Source: Microbacteriaceae bacterium (GTDB lineage: Bacteria; Actinomycetota; Actinomycetes; Actinomycetales; Microbacteriaceae). Taken from it: a DNA stretch of 39,125 nt. The notes under the pieces are model-generated. The model did no database searches. It was not told where the DNA came from and saw only the letters and a list, made by a program, of their open reading frames with translations. Positions 20,165 to 29,553 of this stretch are shown one piece after another. Both the position numbers and the translations under genes were made by a program. The DNA is taken from NCBI GenBank assembly GCA_029979375.1, contig JAPOHQ010000002.1, forward strand, positions 1 to 39,125, in the 5' to 3' direction. Each line of letters starts with the position of its first letter. Within the stretch, counting starts at the first letter, position 1.

Positions 20165-20245
20165 ATAGCTCAACAACGAAGTCATCGCATGATTATCGCC
20201 TCGGATACCTGCTCTAGAAACGGCAGTTGCGGAGGCTGTGGAGAA

Positions 20246-21451
20246 CTAGCTGTTGAGCTGCTTGATGTAGCGGTTGAAAGAGACCAACAGCGCTGCGGCT
20301 AGAACACCTGTTGCCAAGAGCAGATAGACCGGTCCGACACCGATGGTGTCAACGGCGGTTCCAACGGCAACCATGGAAATCAGCGGACCTGCGTGCCAGA
20401 TTGTCATTTCAAGAGCAAACACTCGACCTCTCTTATTGGCCGGGATCTTCTTTTGGATCACAGTGTTGAGAAGTGGCAGCAGAGGACCCCAGGCGAGGCC
20501 GAGGGTGAAGAAGAAGACGACCATCAGGGGAACAGGTGGCAGGAGGCTGAGTGGGAACATCGAGAGCGCGATCCCAAGGATTGCAATCCTAAGGATGTTT
20601 GCATAGCTAAACCGCTTGTGAATCTGCTCAAACGCCAGTGCCCCGATTACCGATGCGCCTGCTCCGGCTGAGATGACGATTCCGAGTCCCTCGGGATCGC
20701 CGAGTGAGGAGAAGTGGGCCGGAAGGACAACCATCTCGGTCGGCAGGTAGATGACGGCAAGGGTCATGATCGCGCCCATCATCACGAACACCGCGGGATT
20801 CGAGAAGAGAATCTTGAAGCCCTGCAGCGCATACAAAAAGAATGGCTCCTTCTCGGTCTCGTCGTTCTCCTCGTGTTTCTCCTCGACGAAGATGAACATT
20901 GCAAACACAGCTGAAGCAAAACCCATGAGGGCCACGAGGTAGAAGGTGTTTGTGGAACCGATGAGGGCGATGAAGAAGGTTGCCAGGGCTGGGCCGATGG
21001 CAAAGCCTGCGGCAAAGATGGCCTCGTGAATGGAGTTGGCTCTGTCCAGGGTCATTTTGGCAGGCGCGGCAACGTCTGGGACCAGGGACTTTCTAGCGGT
21101 TCCACCACCAGGGGCGACAATGCCTCGAATCACGCCCAGCAGGATCAGTAGCGGAATTGTGAGGCCGAACGCCCAGTCGAAAAGCGGGATCAATAATCCG
21201 GTCATGGCCGTCAGGAACTCAACCCAAACCGCGGTCCGCTTGCGACCAAAGCGGTCAATAATGGAACCGATTACCGGAGCCAGAATCAACCCTGGGATTC
21301 CCGTGATAGCAACTACCAGGCCCGAGCTTGCGGCACTCCCGGTGAGCTCAAGTGCGATCCAGGGTATGGCGATAAACACCATCGACCCAGAGATGACGCT
21401 CGTAACCGAGGCAAACTGGGTGAGGACAAAAGGCGCGAGCCTGCGCTGCAC
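20246..21451 (-). CDS. MFS transporter, 12 TM
   Basis: GSIIDRFGRKRTAVWVE MFS signature loop and many TM segments; GTG start. Confidence 0.88.
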   Translation of the reverse strand: MQRRLAPFVLTQFASVTSVISGSMVFIAIPWIALELTGSAASSGLVVAITGIPGLILAPVIGSIIDRFGRKRTAVWVEFLTAMTGLLIPLFDWAFGLTIPLLILLGVIRGIVAPGGGTARKSLVPDVAAPAKMTLDRANSIHEAIFAAGFAIGPALATFFIALIGSTNTFYLVALMGFASAVFAMFIFVEEKHEENDETEKEPFFLYALQGFKILFSNPAVFVMMGAIMTLAVIYLPTEMVVLPAHFSSLGDPEGLGIVISAGAGASVIGALAFEQIHKRFSYANILRIAILGIALSMFPLSLLPPVPLMVVFFFTLGLAWGPLLPLLNTVIQKKIPANKRGRVFALEMTIWHAGPLISMVAVGTAVDTIGVGPVYLLLATGVLAAALLVSFNRYIKQLNS

Positions 21452-21463
21452 TTTACCTCTTAT

Positions 21464-22021
21464 CTAGAGACCTAAATCACCCAGCGATACGGCTGAGTAA
21501 TACGCATAACCTCGTGATTCTATAGCTTCCCTTGCCCCGGTGTGTCGGTCGACCACGGTCGCAACGGCGATCACATTGGCCCCGGCTTTGACCAGTGCCT
21601 CGGCGGCCGCAAGCGGTGATCCGCCAGTGGTTGAGGTGTCCTCAAGAACCACTACATTTCGACCGGAAACCTCAGGTCCCTCAACCCGCCGGCCCATGCC
21701 ATGCTTCTTAGCCTCCTTGCGGACCACGAAGGCATCAATTTGCCTGCCCCTGCCCGCTGCGGCATGCAGCACCGCTGCTGCAACGGGATCGGCCCCCATG
21801 GTCAAACCCCCGACCGCATCGGGCATCAAACCAGCGCTATCAAAGAGATCCAGCATCACCTCGCCCACCAGTCCGGCTGCCTCGTGATGCAGGGTTGCCC
21901 TGCGAAGGTCGACGTAGTAGTCGGCCTCGATGCCGGAAGACAGCGTCACCTTGCCGTGAACAACCGCGAGCTCCTTGATGAGCTCAACCAGCCTGGGCTT
22001 ACTGGGAGAGGAAAAAGTCAT
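21464..22021 (-). CDS. pyrE: Orotate phosphoribosyltransferase
   Basis: KVTLSSGIEADYYVDLRRATLHH, VVVLEDTSTTGGS PRPP motif. Confidence 0.94.
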   Translation of the reverse strand: MTFSSPSKPRLVELIKELAVVHGKVTLSSGIEADYYVDLRRATLHHEAAGLVGEVMLDLFDSAGLMPDAVGGLTMGADPVAAAVLHAAAGRGRQIDAFVVRKEAKKHGMGRRVEGPEVSGRNVVVLEDTSTTGGSPLAAAEALVKAGANVIAVATVVDRHTGAREAIESRGYAYYSAVSLGDLGL

Positions 22022-22036
22022 AGTTAGAGTTTAGGA

Positions 22037-22816
22037 GTGCAGATAGCGACCTGGAACGTAAACTCCGTTAGGGCTAGAGAACCGCGGGTACTGCAGTTCC
22101 TGGAGCGCACCGGTGTCGATGTCCTGGCCATGCAGGAGATTAAGTGCAAGCCGGAGCAGTTTCCCGTGCAGTCTTTCGAAGAACTCGGCTACAAGGTCAT
22201 CGCTCACGGGCTAAACCAATGGAACGGCGTTGCCTTTGCCTACAAAAACACCCTGGAGGCTCGGGATATTGAACTCTCCTTTCCTCAACAGCCTCACTTC
22301 AAGGACGTGCTCGAGGCTCGCGCCCTGGGTGCAACCTTCAATGGAATAAGGCTCTGGAGCCTGTATGTGCCGCACGGCAGGGCCCTTGACGACCCCCACA
22401 TGGACTACAAGCTGGAGTTCCTGGAGCGCCTTGCATCTCACGTTGCCGAGGAGCTGGAGGAGAACCCCGAATCCGAGATGGCCCTAATGGGCGACTTCAA
22501 CATCGCTCCGCTCGACAAAGACGTCTTCAATGTCGGATTCTTCGACACCCATGTCTCGGAACCCGAACGAGATGCCTTCGAGGTCTTCGAACAAATCGGC
22601 TTCAGTGATCTTCACAGAACCTTCGTTCCCGATAGCTACACCTACTGGGATTACAAAGACCTCCGCTTCCCCAGAAACGAAGGCATGAGGATTGACTTTG
22701 TGCTTAGCTCCCCTGCGCTAACAGACCGCATCCGGTCGGGAACCATTGAGCGCGATGAGCGCAAGGGCGAGGGCCCGAGCGATCACGTTCCGGTTATTTC
22801 TTTGATCTCCGACTGA
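22037..22816 (+). CDS. xth: Exodeoxyribonuclease III
   Basis: [57 protein letters not shown] start. Confidence 0.96.
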   Translation: MQIATWNVNSVRAREPRVLQFLERTGVDVLAMQEIKCKPEQFPVQSFEELGYKVIAHGLNQWNGVAFAYKNTLEARDIELSFPQQPHFKDVLEARALGATFNGIRLWSLYVPHGRALDDPHMDYKLEFLERLASHVAEELEENPESEMALMGDFNIAPLDKDVFNVGFFDTHVSEPERDAFEVFEQIGFSDLHRTFVPDSYTYWDYKDLRFPRNEGMRIDFVLSSPALTDRIRSGTIERDERKGEGPSDHVPVISLISD

Positions 22817-23561
22817 GCCAGTCCACCCTCTCCTCCCTTGAGAGCTTCTCGATCGCATAGCGCAGCATTGTTCTCGGCATCGTTGCTACATGCTTTTCCA
22901 GAAACTCCCTGAGCGCTCGAAGATCCTTCTTGCCCGCCTCCCTCAGCATCCAACCGGAGGCCTTGTGAATCAGGTCATGCTCGTGATCAATCAGCTCCTC
23001 GACAATCAGAAAGGTTGGTGCCAGCTCATACTCTGCAATCAGAGCGAAGGTGAACATGATCGCTGCGCGCTGTTGCCAAAGGTCCCCGGTTGCCGCCAGC
23101 TTCTTCAGGAAGCCCATTGGGTCAGCCGTCTTTAGTAGCTGTCTGCCCAGATAGGGAGCGGTTGAGTCAATCAGGTCCCAGTTGTTTACCCGCCCTAGCT
23201 TGAGAAGGTGGAGGTAGAACTCAAAGAGCTGGGCCTTGGCTTCGGGGGTCTTGGCGGTTTTGTATTGCGTAACCAGGATTGCGAGCGCCGCGAAGCGCTC
23301 CTCGTGATACTCCCCCATGGCCAGCTTTTCGATTTCGGCCCGGGGAAGAGACTTGAACTCTCTTGCGACAGCGCGAACCTGGGGGACCTTGATCCCATAG
23401 AACTTGTCGCCTTCGCCATACTCGCCAGGACCTGTCTTGAAGAACCAGCTGAGGTTGCCGGCAATTTGCGAGTTGGCCTGACTTTTTAGGCGTTCGCTAA
23501 CTAGGGCTGCTTGCAACTTCCCGCTCCGCGCTAACTTTGAGACTTCCTTCGGATGCATCAA
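22794..23561 (-). CDS. DNA alkylation repair (AlkD-like) HEAT-repeat protein
   Basis: [47 protein letters not shown]; true start may be an internal TTG because the listed start overlaps clpB. Confidence 0.88.
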   Translation of the reverse strand: MMHPKEVSKLARSGKLQAALVSERLKSQANSQIAGNLSWFFKTGPGEYGEGDKFYGIKVPQVRAVAREFKSLPRAEIEKLAMGEYHEERFAALAILVTQYKTAKTPEAKAQLFEFYLHLLKLGRVNNWDLIDSTAPYLGRQLLKTADPMGFLKKLAATGDLWQQRAAIMFTFALIAEYELAPTFLIVEELIDHEHDLIHKASGWMLREAGKKDLRALREFLEKHVATMPRTMLRYAIEKLSREERVDWLSRRSKK

Positions 23562-25671
23562 TATCCACCCTCACGAAGCTCCCGTCAGCAACCTCCCCTG
23601 CCAGAAGAAGGTTCGCAAGTCGATCATCAATCTCGCGCTGCATAAGCCTCTTCAGCGGCCTAGCGCCATAGACAGGGTCGTAGCCGTGCTCAGCCAACCA
23701 GAGCCTTGCGGCTGGGCTAACTCCAAGGGTTAGGCGCTTCTGCTCCAACCTCGCTGTCAGGCGATCAATCTGCAGATCGACAATGCTGCCCAGCTCTTCG
23801 ATGCTGAGTGCATCGAACAGAACGACGTCATCGAGCCTGTTCAAAAACTCCGGCTTGAAGCTTGCCCTGACACTGTCCATGACAGCCTGACGCTTCTGCT
23901 CCCCGCTTAGCTCGCTATCAATCAAGAACTGCGAGCCAAGGTTTGAGGTCATGATCAGAATCACGTTGCGGAAGTCGACCGTGCGACCCTGACCGTCGGT
24001 GAGCCTGCCGTCATCGAGAACCTGGAGCAGGATGTCGAAGACCTCGGGGTGGGCCTTCTCAATCTCGTCCATCAGGACGACCGAGTAGGGCCTGCGCCTG
24101 ATTACCTCGGTGAGCTGACCGCCCTCGTCATAGCCGACATACCCCGGAGGGGCACCAATCAGCCTTGAGACCGAGTGTTTCTCCGAGTACTCGCTCATGT
24201 CGATTCGGACCATGCTCTTCTCATCATCAAACAAAAACTCGGCCAGCGACTTGGCAAGCTCGGTCTTGCCAACCCCGGTTGGGCCCAGGAACATAAATGA
24301 ACCGGTTGGCCTATCGGGATCTGAGATGCCCGCCTTTGAGCGCCGAACCGCATCGCTGACCGCCTTGACCGCCTTCTTCTGGCCAATGAGTCGCTTACCT
24401 AGCTCGGCCTCGAGCTGCAGTAGCTTCTGGCTTTCGCCGGCTAGCAGCCTTCCGGTTGGGATGCCGGTCCAGGCGGAGACAACCGCAGCAATCTCGTCCT
24501 CGGAAACCTGCTCACCGACCATGCGTTCCTTGGGCTCACCCTCTTGACGCTCGGCCTCCTGAAGCTGCTTCTCGAGCGCGGGGATCTCGCCATATAAAAG
24601 CTTTGAAGCGAGCTCCAGGTTTGCCTCGCGCTGAGCACGCTCTGCCTCGATGCGCATTGCATCGAGTTTGCTCTTTAGGTCACCGACCTTGTTTAGCTCG
24701 CTGCGCTCTAACTCCCACTTCGAGTTGAGCTCGTTCAGACGCTCGGACTTTTCGCTCAGATCATCCTGCAGCTTCTCGAGGCGCTGCTTGGACGCATCGT
24801 CCTTTTCCTTCTTGAGCGCCATCTCCTCGAGCTTGAGCCTGTCGACCTGACGCCTGAGCTCATCGATCTCCACTGGCGCAGAGTCGATCTCCATGCGGAG
24901 CCTCGATGCTGCCTCGTCGACAAGGTCGATTGCCTTGTCTGGCAGCTGCCGTCCGGTGATGTAGCGATTCGAAAGCTGAGCCGCCGCAACTAACGCGCTG
25001 TCAGCAATTGTGACCTTGTGGTGCGCCTCGTAGCGCTCCTTCAATCCGCGCAGGATTGCGACGGTGTCCTCCACGCTCGGCTCTCCAACAAACACCTGCT
25101 GGAACCTGCGCTCTAAGGCGCTGTCCCTCTCGATTCGCTCGCGATACTCATCCAGTGTCGTGGCTCCAATGAGTCGCAGTTCTCCCCTGGCCAGCATCGG
25201 TTTGAGCATGTTGGAAGCATCCATCGAGCCATCCGCGCTGCCGGCACCAACCAGGGTGTGGAGCTCATCGATAAAGGTGATCACCGAGCCTTCGGCCTCC
25301 TGAATCTCCTTCAGCACGGCCTTTAGGCGCTCCTCAAACTCACCCCTGAACTTCGACCCGGCGACCATGGCGCCTAGGTCAAGGCTTATCAAGGTCTTGT
25401 CCTTCAGGCTTTCCGGGACATCGCCGGCAACAATGCGCTGGGCGAGACCCTCCACCACCGCGGTCTTGCCCACGCCGGGTTCACCGATGAGCACCGGGTT
25501 GTTCTTGGTTCGACGGGAGAGCACCTGGCTCACCCGCCTAATCTCTGCGTCACGGCCGATTACGGGGTCAAGCTTTCCATCACGCGCCTGCGCGGTGAGG
25601 TCAACGCCGAAGGCCTCGAGTGCCCTCACTTGCTCCTGCTGCTCTTGCTGATTCACTATCGTCTCCTCCAC
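23497..25671 (-). CDS. clpB: ClpB-type AAA+ disaggregase lacking the N-terminal domain
   Basis: Two Walker A sites ([16 protein letters not shown]), ClpB middle coiled coil, but begins directly at AAA1 linker ([27 protein letters not shown]). Confidence 0.93.
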   Translation of the reverse strand: MEETIVNQQEQQEQVRALEAFGVDLTAQARDGKLDPVIGRDAEIRRVSQVLSRRTKNNPVLIGEPGVGKTAVVEGLAQRIVAGDVPESLKDKTLISLDLGAMVAGSKFRGEFEERLKAVLKEIQEAEGSVITFIDELHTLVGAGSADGSMDASNMLKPMLARGELRLIGATTLDEYRERIERDSALERRFQQVFVGEPSVEDTVAILRGLKERYEAHHKVTIADSALVAAAQLSNRYITGRQLPDKAIDLVDEAASRLRMEIDSAPVEIDELRRQVDRLKLEEMALKKEKDDASKQRLEKLQDDLSEKSERLNELNSKWELERSELNKVGDLKSKLDAMRIEAERAQREANLELASKLLYGEIPALEKQLQEAERQEGEPKERMVGEQVSEDEIAAVVSAWTGIPTGRLLAGESQKLLQLEAELGKRLIGQKKAVKAVSDAVRRSKAGISDPDRPTGSFMFLGPTGVGKTELAKSLAEFLFDDEKSMVRIDMSEYSEKHSVSRLIGAPPGYVGYDEGGQLTEVIRRRPYSVVLMDEIEKAHPEVFDILLQVLDDGRLTDGQGRTVDFRNVILIMTSNLGSQFLIDSELSGEQKRQAVMDSVRASFKPEFLNRLDDVVLFDALSIEELGSIVDLQIDRLTARLEQKRLTLGVSPAARLWLAEHGYDPVYGARPLKRLMQREIDDRLANLLLAGEVADGSFVRVDIDASEGSLKVSAEREVASSPS

Positions 25672-26066
25672 AAAACCACCGAGCCAGACTTTTCTGGTCG
25701 CTGGCCGGGGTTCAATCTGATTACTCCCTGATCACCCGCGGCAAATACCCTGCCGCCGGGTTGACTCATGAGTTGGTTCGCGAGCTCTCGCTCGAGGTCG
25801 CGAACCCGGTTTCTAAGTTCTGAGTTTTCATTTACAAGCTCGAGGACTCTCTTGATGCCTTCGAGGGATACGCCCTCGGCGCTCAGCCGTGACACCTCGC
25901 GAAGTTTTGCAACATCCTGCATGGTGTAGCGGCGGGAGCGGCCTGAGGTGCGGGTCGGGCTGACAAGACCCATGCGGTCGTATTGCCTGAGGGTCTGGGG
26001 GTGCATGCCACAAAGCTCGGCCGCGACCGAGATCACAAACAGTGGCGTATTCTCATCGAACTCCAT
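25656..26066 (-). CDS. hspR: Heat-shock repressor HspR, MerR family
   Basis: [44 protein letters not shown]; located after dnaJ; HAIR sites upstream of dnaK. Confidence 0.93.
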   Translation of the reverse strand: MEFDENTPLFVISVAAELCGMHPQTLRQYDRMGLVSPTRTSGRSRRYTMQDVAKLREVSRLSAEGVSLEGIKRVLELVNENSELRNRVRDLERELANQLMSQPGGRVFAAGDQGVIRLNPGQRPEKSGSVVLWRRR

Positions 26067-26074
26067 GGCACCTC

Positions 26075-26986
26075 CTAAAGCTGTCCCGCCTTGCTGATCA
26101 GGCCATCACGTGGGTTTTCATCGGGCAGCTCCTGATCAAACTGCTCAAGAAGTTTCTTCGCCTTCGAGGAGAGGTGCCCTGGCACCACAACCTCGATGGT
26201 CGCAAGCAGGTCGCCCTGCCTTGATCCCGACTGCACGCCCTTGCCCTTGACCCTGAGGGTTCTGCCGTTCGGGGTGCCGGGTGCAACCTTCAGTTTCACC
26301 GGAGCACCGCCGAGAACCGGAACCTCGATGGTTGCCCCCAGGGTTGCCTCCGCGAATGTCACCGGGACGACAACGCGAACGTTGTCTCCGTCTCGGGAAA
26401 AGACTGCGTGTGGCTTTACCTTGATGGTGACCACAAGGTCACCGGCAGGACCGCCATTGGGGCTTGGCTGCCCTTTGCCCTTCACCTTGAGTTTCTGGCC
26501 ATCCTGGATTCCGGCAGGAACCTTCACGCTCACCGAGTCGCTTCTCAGATTTAGCTTGATGGTCGTGCCATTCACCGAATCGATGAAGTTGATCGAAGCG
26601 GTGGTGGTCAGATCTTGACCGCGCTGCGGTCCAAAGCCACCGAAACCGCCAAAGCCTGGGAAGCCGCCACCCTGGAAGCCGCCACCGAACAGGTTGCTGA
26701 AGACATCCTCAAAGCCTGCGCCCTGACCGCCCGCTGTGAAGCGAGCGCCGCCACCCATTGCCCGAATCGCGTCATATTCTCTGCGCTGCTCCGCATCGGA
26801 TAGCACGTCATAGGCCTCCGAGATGTCCTTGAACTTCGCCTCTGCCTTGGCATCCCCAGGATGCAGGTCCGGGTGGTTGTCCTTAGCCAGCTTGCGATAG
26901 GCCTTCTTGAGGTCGGCATCAGAGACGTCCTTTGAAACGCCAAGGATCTTGTAGAAGTCCTTTTCTAGCCAGTCTTGCGACGCCAT
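26075..26986 (-). CDS. dnaJ: DnaJ co-chaperone without zinc-finger domain
   Basis: J-domain with HPD, G/F-rich linker, C-terminal domains; no CXXCXGXG repeats. Confidence 0.94.
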   Translation of the reverse strand: MASQDWLEKDFYKILGVSKDVSDADLKKAYRKLAKDNHPDLHPGDAKAEAKFKDISEAYDVLSDAEQRREYDAIRAMGGGARFTAGGQGAGFEDVFSNLFGGGFQGGGFPGFGGFGGFGPQRGQDLTTTASINFIDSVNGTTIKLNLRSDSVSVKVPAGIQDGQKLKVKGKGQPSPNGGPAGDLVVTIKVKPHAVFSRDGDNVRVVVPVTFAEATLGATIEVPVLGGAPVKLKVAPGTPNGRTLRVKGKGVQSGSRQGDLLATIEVVVPGHLSSKAKKLLEQFDQELPDENPRDGLISKAGQL

Positions 26987-26999
26987 CTCTGCCTCCCTT

Positions 27000-27518
27000 C
27001 TAGTTCTCTGGAACCGTCACTGCGACCTTTGCGGGCCGCAGTAGACGATCGCCAATCATGTAACCAAGCTCAATCACGTCCGCCAGGACCGGTTCGCTAA
27101 CCTCTGCGCTCGGGTTCTGAACCAGCGCCTCGTGGATCTCCGGGTCAAACTTGTCACCCTTCGAACCAAAGGCCCTCAGTCCAAACTTCTCTCCGGCAGC
27201 CTTTAGCTTTTGAGCAATCGCCGCCATTGGAGTTCCCTCCTGAATGTCGCCGTGCTGCTCGGCCCGTGTCAGATCGTCTAGTGCTGGCAGAAATGCCCTG
27301 ATGGCCTCCGCCACCGCTAACTGGCGCTCGACACCGCGATCACGCTCAACCCTGGCCTTGTAATTGACGAAGTCGGCCTGCAGGCGCTGGAGATCTTGAA
27401 AGATCTCCAGCTCGCGGTCAATCTCATCAACCTCGGCCTGAGGCTGAGCCTCATCCTGATCCTCGGTCTCCTGAGGATCCTCAGGCTGAGTCTCCTCTGG
27501 CTGATCTGCTTCGGTCAT
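27000..27518 (-). CDS. grpE: Nucleotide exchange factor GrpE
   Basis: LQRLQADFVNYKARVERD, ELGYMIGDRLLRPAKVAV. Confidence 0.95.
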   Translation of the reverse strand: MTEADQPEETQPEDPQETEDQDEAQPQAEVDEIDRELEIFQDLQRLQADFVNYKARVERDRGVERQLAVAEAIRAFLPALDDLTRAEQHGDIQEGTPMAAIAQKLKAAGEKFGLRAFGSKGDKFDPEIHEALVQNPSAEVSEPVLADVIELGYMIGDRLLRPAKVAVTVPEN

Positions 27519-29359
27519 TACTTCTTGTCCTCGGAGCTCTCGTCCTCGTCTACCACCTCGGCGTCAACGACGTCCTCGGTCGACTCGGCCTGAGCCTCGC
27601 CCTCTTGGGGCTGGGCTGCATAGATTGCCTCGCCCAGCTTCTGGGAAGAAGCAACCAGCTTCTCCTGAGCGGTCTTGACGGCCTCGATGTCGTCTGAGGC
27701 AAGTGCGGTCTTGAGGGCATCGACGTCGGCCTGAACCTCGGTCTTGACCTCTTCGGAGAGCTTGTCCTCGTTGTCCTTGATCAGCTTCTCAGTCGAGTAG
27801 GCAAGCTGCTCCGCCTGGTTGCGGCTCTCTGCCTCCTCGCGACGCTTCTTGTCCTCGGCCGCGTGTTCCTCGGCATCCTTGACCATGCGCTCGATGTCCT
27901 CCTCGGAAAGTGAGGATCCACCGGTGATGGTCATCGACTGCTCCTTGCCGGTTCCCTTGTCCTTCGCGGACACGTGAACGATTCCGTTGGCGTCGATGTC
28001 GAAGGTGACCTCGATCTGAGGAATGCCTCGTGGTGCTGGTGCAATGCCGGTCAGCTCGAAGTTTCCAAGGCTCTTGTTATCGCGAGTGAACTCGCGCTCA
28101 CCCTGGAACACCTGAATCGAAACGCTCGGCTGGTTGTCATCAGCGGTCGTAAAAGTCTCGGACCGCTTGGTTGGGATTGCGGTGTTGCGCTCGATGAGCT
28201 TGGTCATGATGCCACCCTTGGTCTCGATTCCGAGAGACAGTGGGGTCACATCAATTAGCAGCACATCCTTGCGCTCACCCTTGATTACACCTGCTTGCAG
28301 CGCGGCGCCAACCGAGACAACCTCGTCAGGGTTTACACCCTTGTTTGGCTCCTTGCCTCCGAGCAGACCCTTGACCAACTCGCTAACCGCTGGCATACGC
28401 GTCGAGCCACCAACCAAAACAACGTGGTTGATGTCGCCAACCTTGACACCGGCCTCCTTGATTACATCCTCAAATGGCTTGCGGGTGCGCTCGAGAAGGT
28501 CCGAGGTCATCGACTCAAACTGAGCCCTTGTCAGGCTCTCGTCCAGGTTTGCCGGACCAGACTCGGTGAGAGAGAGGTATGGCAACTGAATCTGTGTCGA
28601 GGAGGACTGGCTCAGTTCCTTCTTGGCCTGCTCAGCAGCCTCCTTGAGGCGCTGCAGGGCGATCTTGTCGTTGGCAACGTCGACCCCGGAGGTCTCCTTG
28701 AACTTCTTGACCAGGTGGTCAACAACCCGCTGGTCCCAGTCGTCTCCACCGAGGCGATTGTCACCAGAGGTCGCACGAACCTGAATGGTGGAGAACTCGT
28801 CGTCCTTACCAACCTCAAGGAGGGAAACATCAAATGTTCCACCACCAAGGTCGAAGACCAGGATGAGCTCGTCCTCCTTGCCCTTGTCAAGGCCGTAGGC
28901 GAGAGCTGCCGCGGTTGGCTCGTTGATGATGCGAAGCACGTTAAGGCCCGCGATCTCACCGGCCTCCTTGGTTGCCTGGCGCTCGGCGTCGTTGAAGTAG
29001 GCGGGAACGGTAATGACCGCGTCGGTCACGCTCTCACCGAGATAGGTCTCGGCATCACGCTTTAGCTTCATCAAGATGCGAGCGGAGATCTCCTGTGGGG
29101 TGTACTCCTTGTCGTCGACCTTGAACTTCCAGTCGGTGCCCATGTGGCGCTTGACGGAGATCATGGTGCGATCAACGTTGGTGACGGCCTGACGCTTTGC
29201 GGTCTCGCCGACCAGAATGTTGCCGTCCTTGGTGAATGCGACCACCGAAGGGGTGGTTCTGAAGCCCTCAGCGTTTGCAATGACCTTTGGCTCTCCGGCC
29301 TCCAGCACCGTTACGGCGCTGTTGGTGGTTCCCAGGTCGATACCTACTGCTCTACCCAT
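27518..29359 (-). CDS. dnaK: Hsp70 chaperone DnaK
   Basis: [51 protein letters not shown]. Confidence 0.99.
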   Translation of the reverse strand: MGRAVGIDLGTTNSAVTVLEAGEPKVIANAEGFRTTPSVVAFTKDGNILVGETAKRQAVTNVDRTMISVKRHMGTDWKFKVDDKEYTPQEISARILMKLKRDAETYLGESVTDAVITVPAYFNDAERQATKEAGEIAGLNVLRIINEPTAAALAYGLDKGKEDELILVFDLGGGTFDVSLLEVGKDDEFSTIQVRATSGDNRLGGDDWDQRVVDHLVKKFKETSGVDVANDKIALQRLKEAAEQAKKELSQSSSTQIQLPYLSLTESGPANLDESLTRAQFESMTSDLLERTRKPFEDVIKEAGVKVGDINHVVLVGGSTRMPAVSELVKGLLGGKEPNKGVNPDEVVSVGAALQAGVIKGERKDVLLIDVTPLSLGIETKGGIMTKLIERNTAIPTKRSETFTTADDNQPSVSIQVFQGEREFTRDNKSLGNFELTGIAPAPRGIPQIEVTFDIDANGIVHVSAKDKGTGKEQSMTITGGSSLSEEDIERMVKDAEEHAAEDKKRREEAESRNQAEQLAYSTEKLIKDNEDKLSEEVKTEVQADVDALKTALASDDIEAVKTAQEKLVASSQKLGEAIYAAQPQEGEAQAESTEDVVDAEVVDEDESSEDKK

Positions 29360-29398
29360 TACTTGTTCTCCTATGTTTCAAACCTCTTTATGACCCAA

Positions 29399-29419
29399 GT
29401 TGAGTCATCTGCACTCAAG
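29399..29419 (-). promoter_or_regulatory. HAIR operator 1 (HspR site), one mismatch
   Basis: GTTGAGT-CATCTGC-ACTCAAG vs consensus CTTGAGT-N7-ACTCAAG. Confidence 0.88.
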
Positions 29420-29462
29420 TTTCAGTTATGTCAACATAATTGTCAAGCATTTATTCCAAAAA

Positions 29463-29483
29463 CTTGAGTGAAGCCGACTCAAG
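29463..29483 (-). promoter_or_regulatory. HAIR operator 2 (HspR site), perfect
   Basis: CTTGAGT-GAAGCCG-ACTCAAG exactly matches the HAIR consensus. Confidence 0.95.
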
Positions 29484-29553
29484 TTTGCTAAATTCACGGA
29501 CTCGTCACCTATTTCTTCTCCAAAGCGCATGGAAATAGGACTACTCTCATGCC

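Noticed and set aside
28295-29065. 256-aa plus-strand ORF antisense to dnaK
   Set aside because: Long antisense ORFs opposite dnaK are a known codon-usage artefact; no start context or family features, and the dnaK frame is certain.
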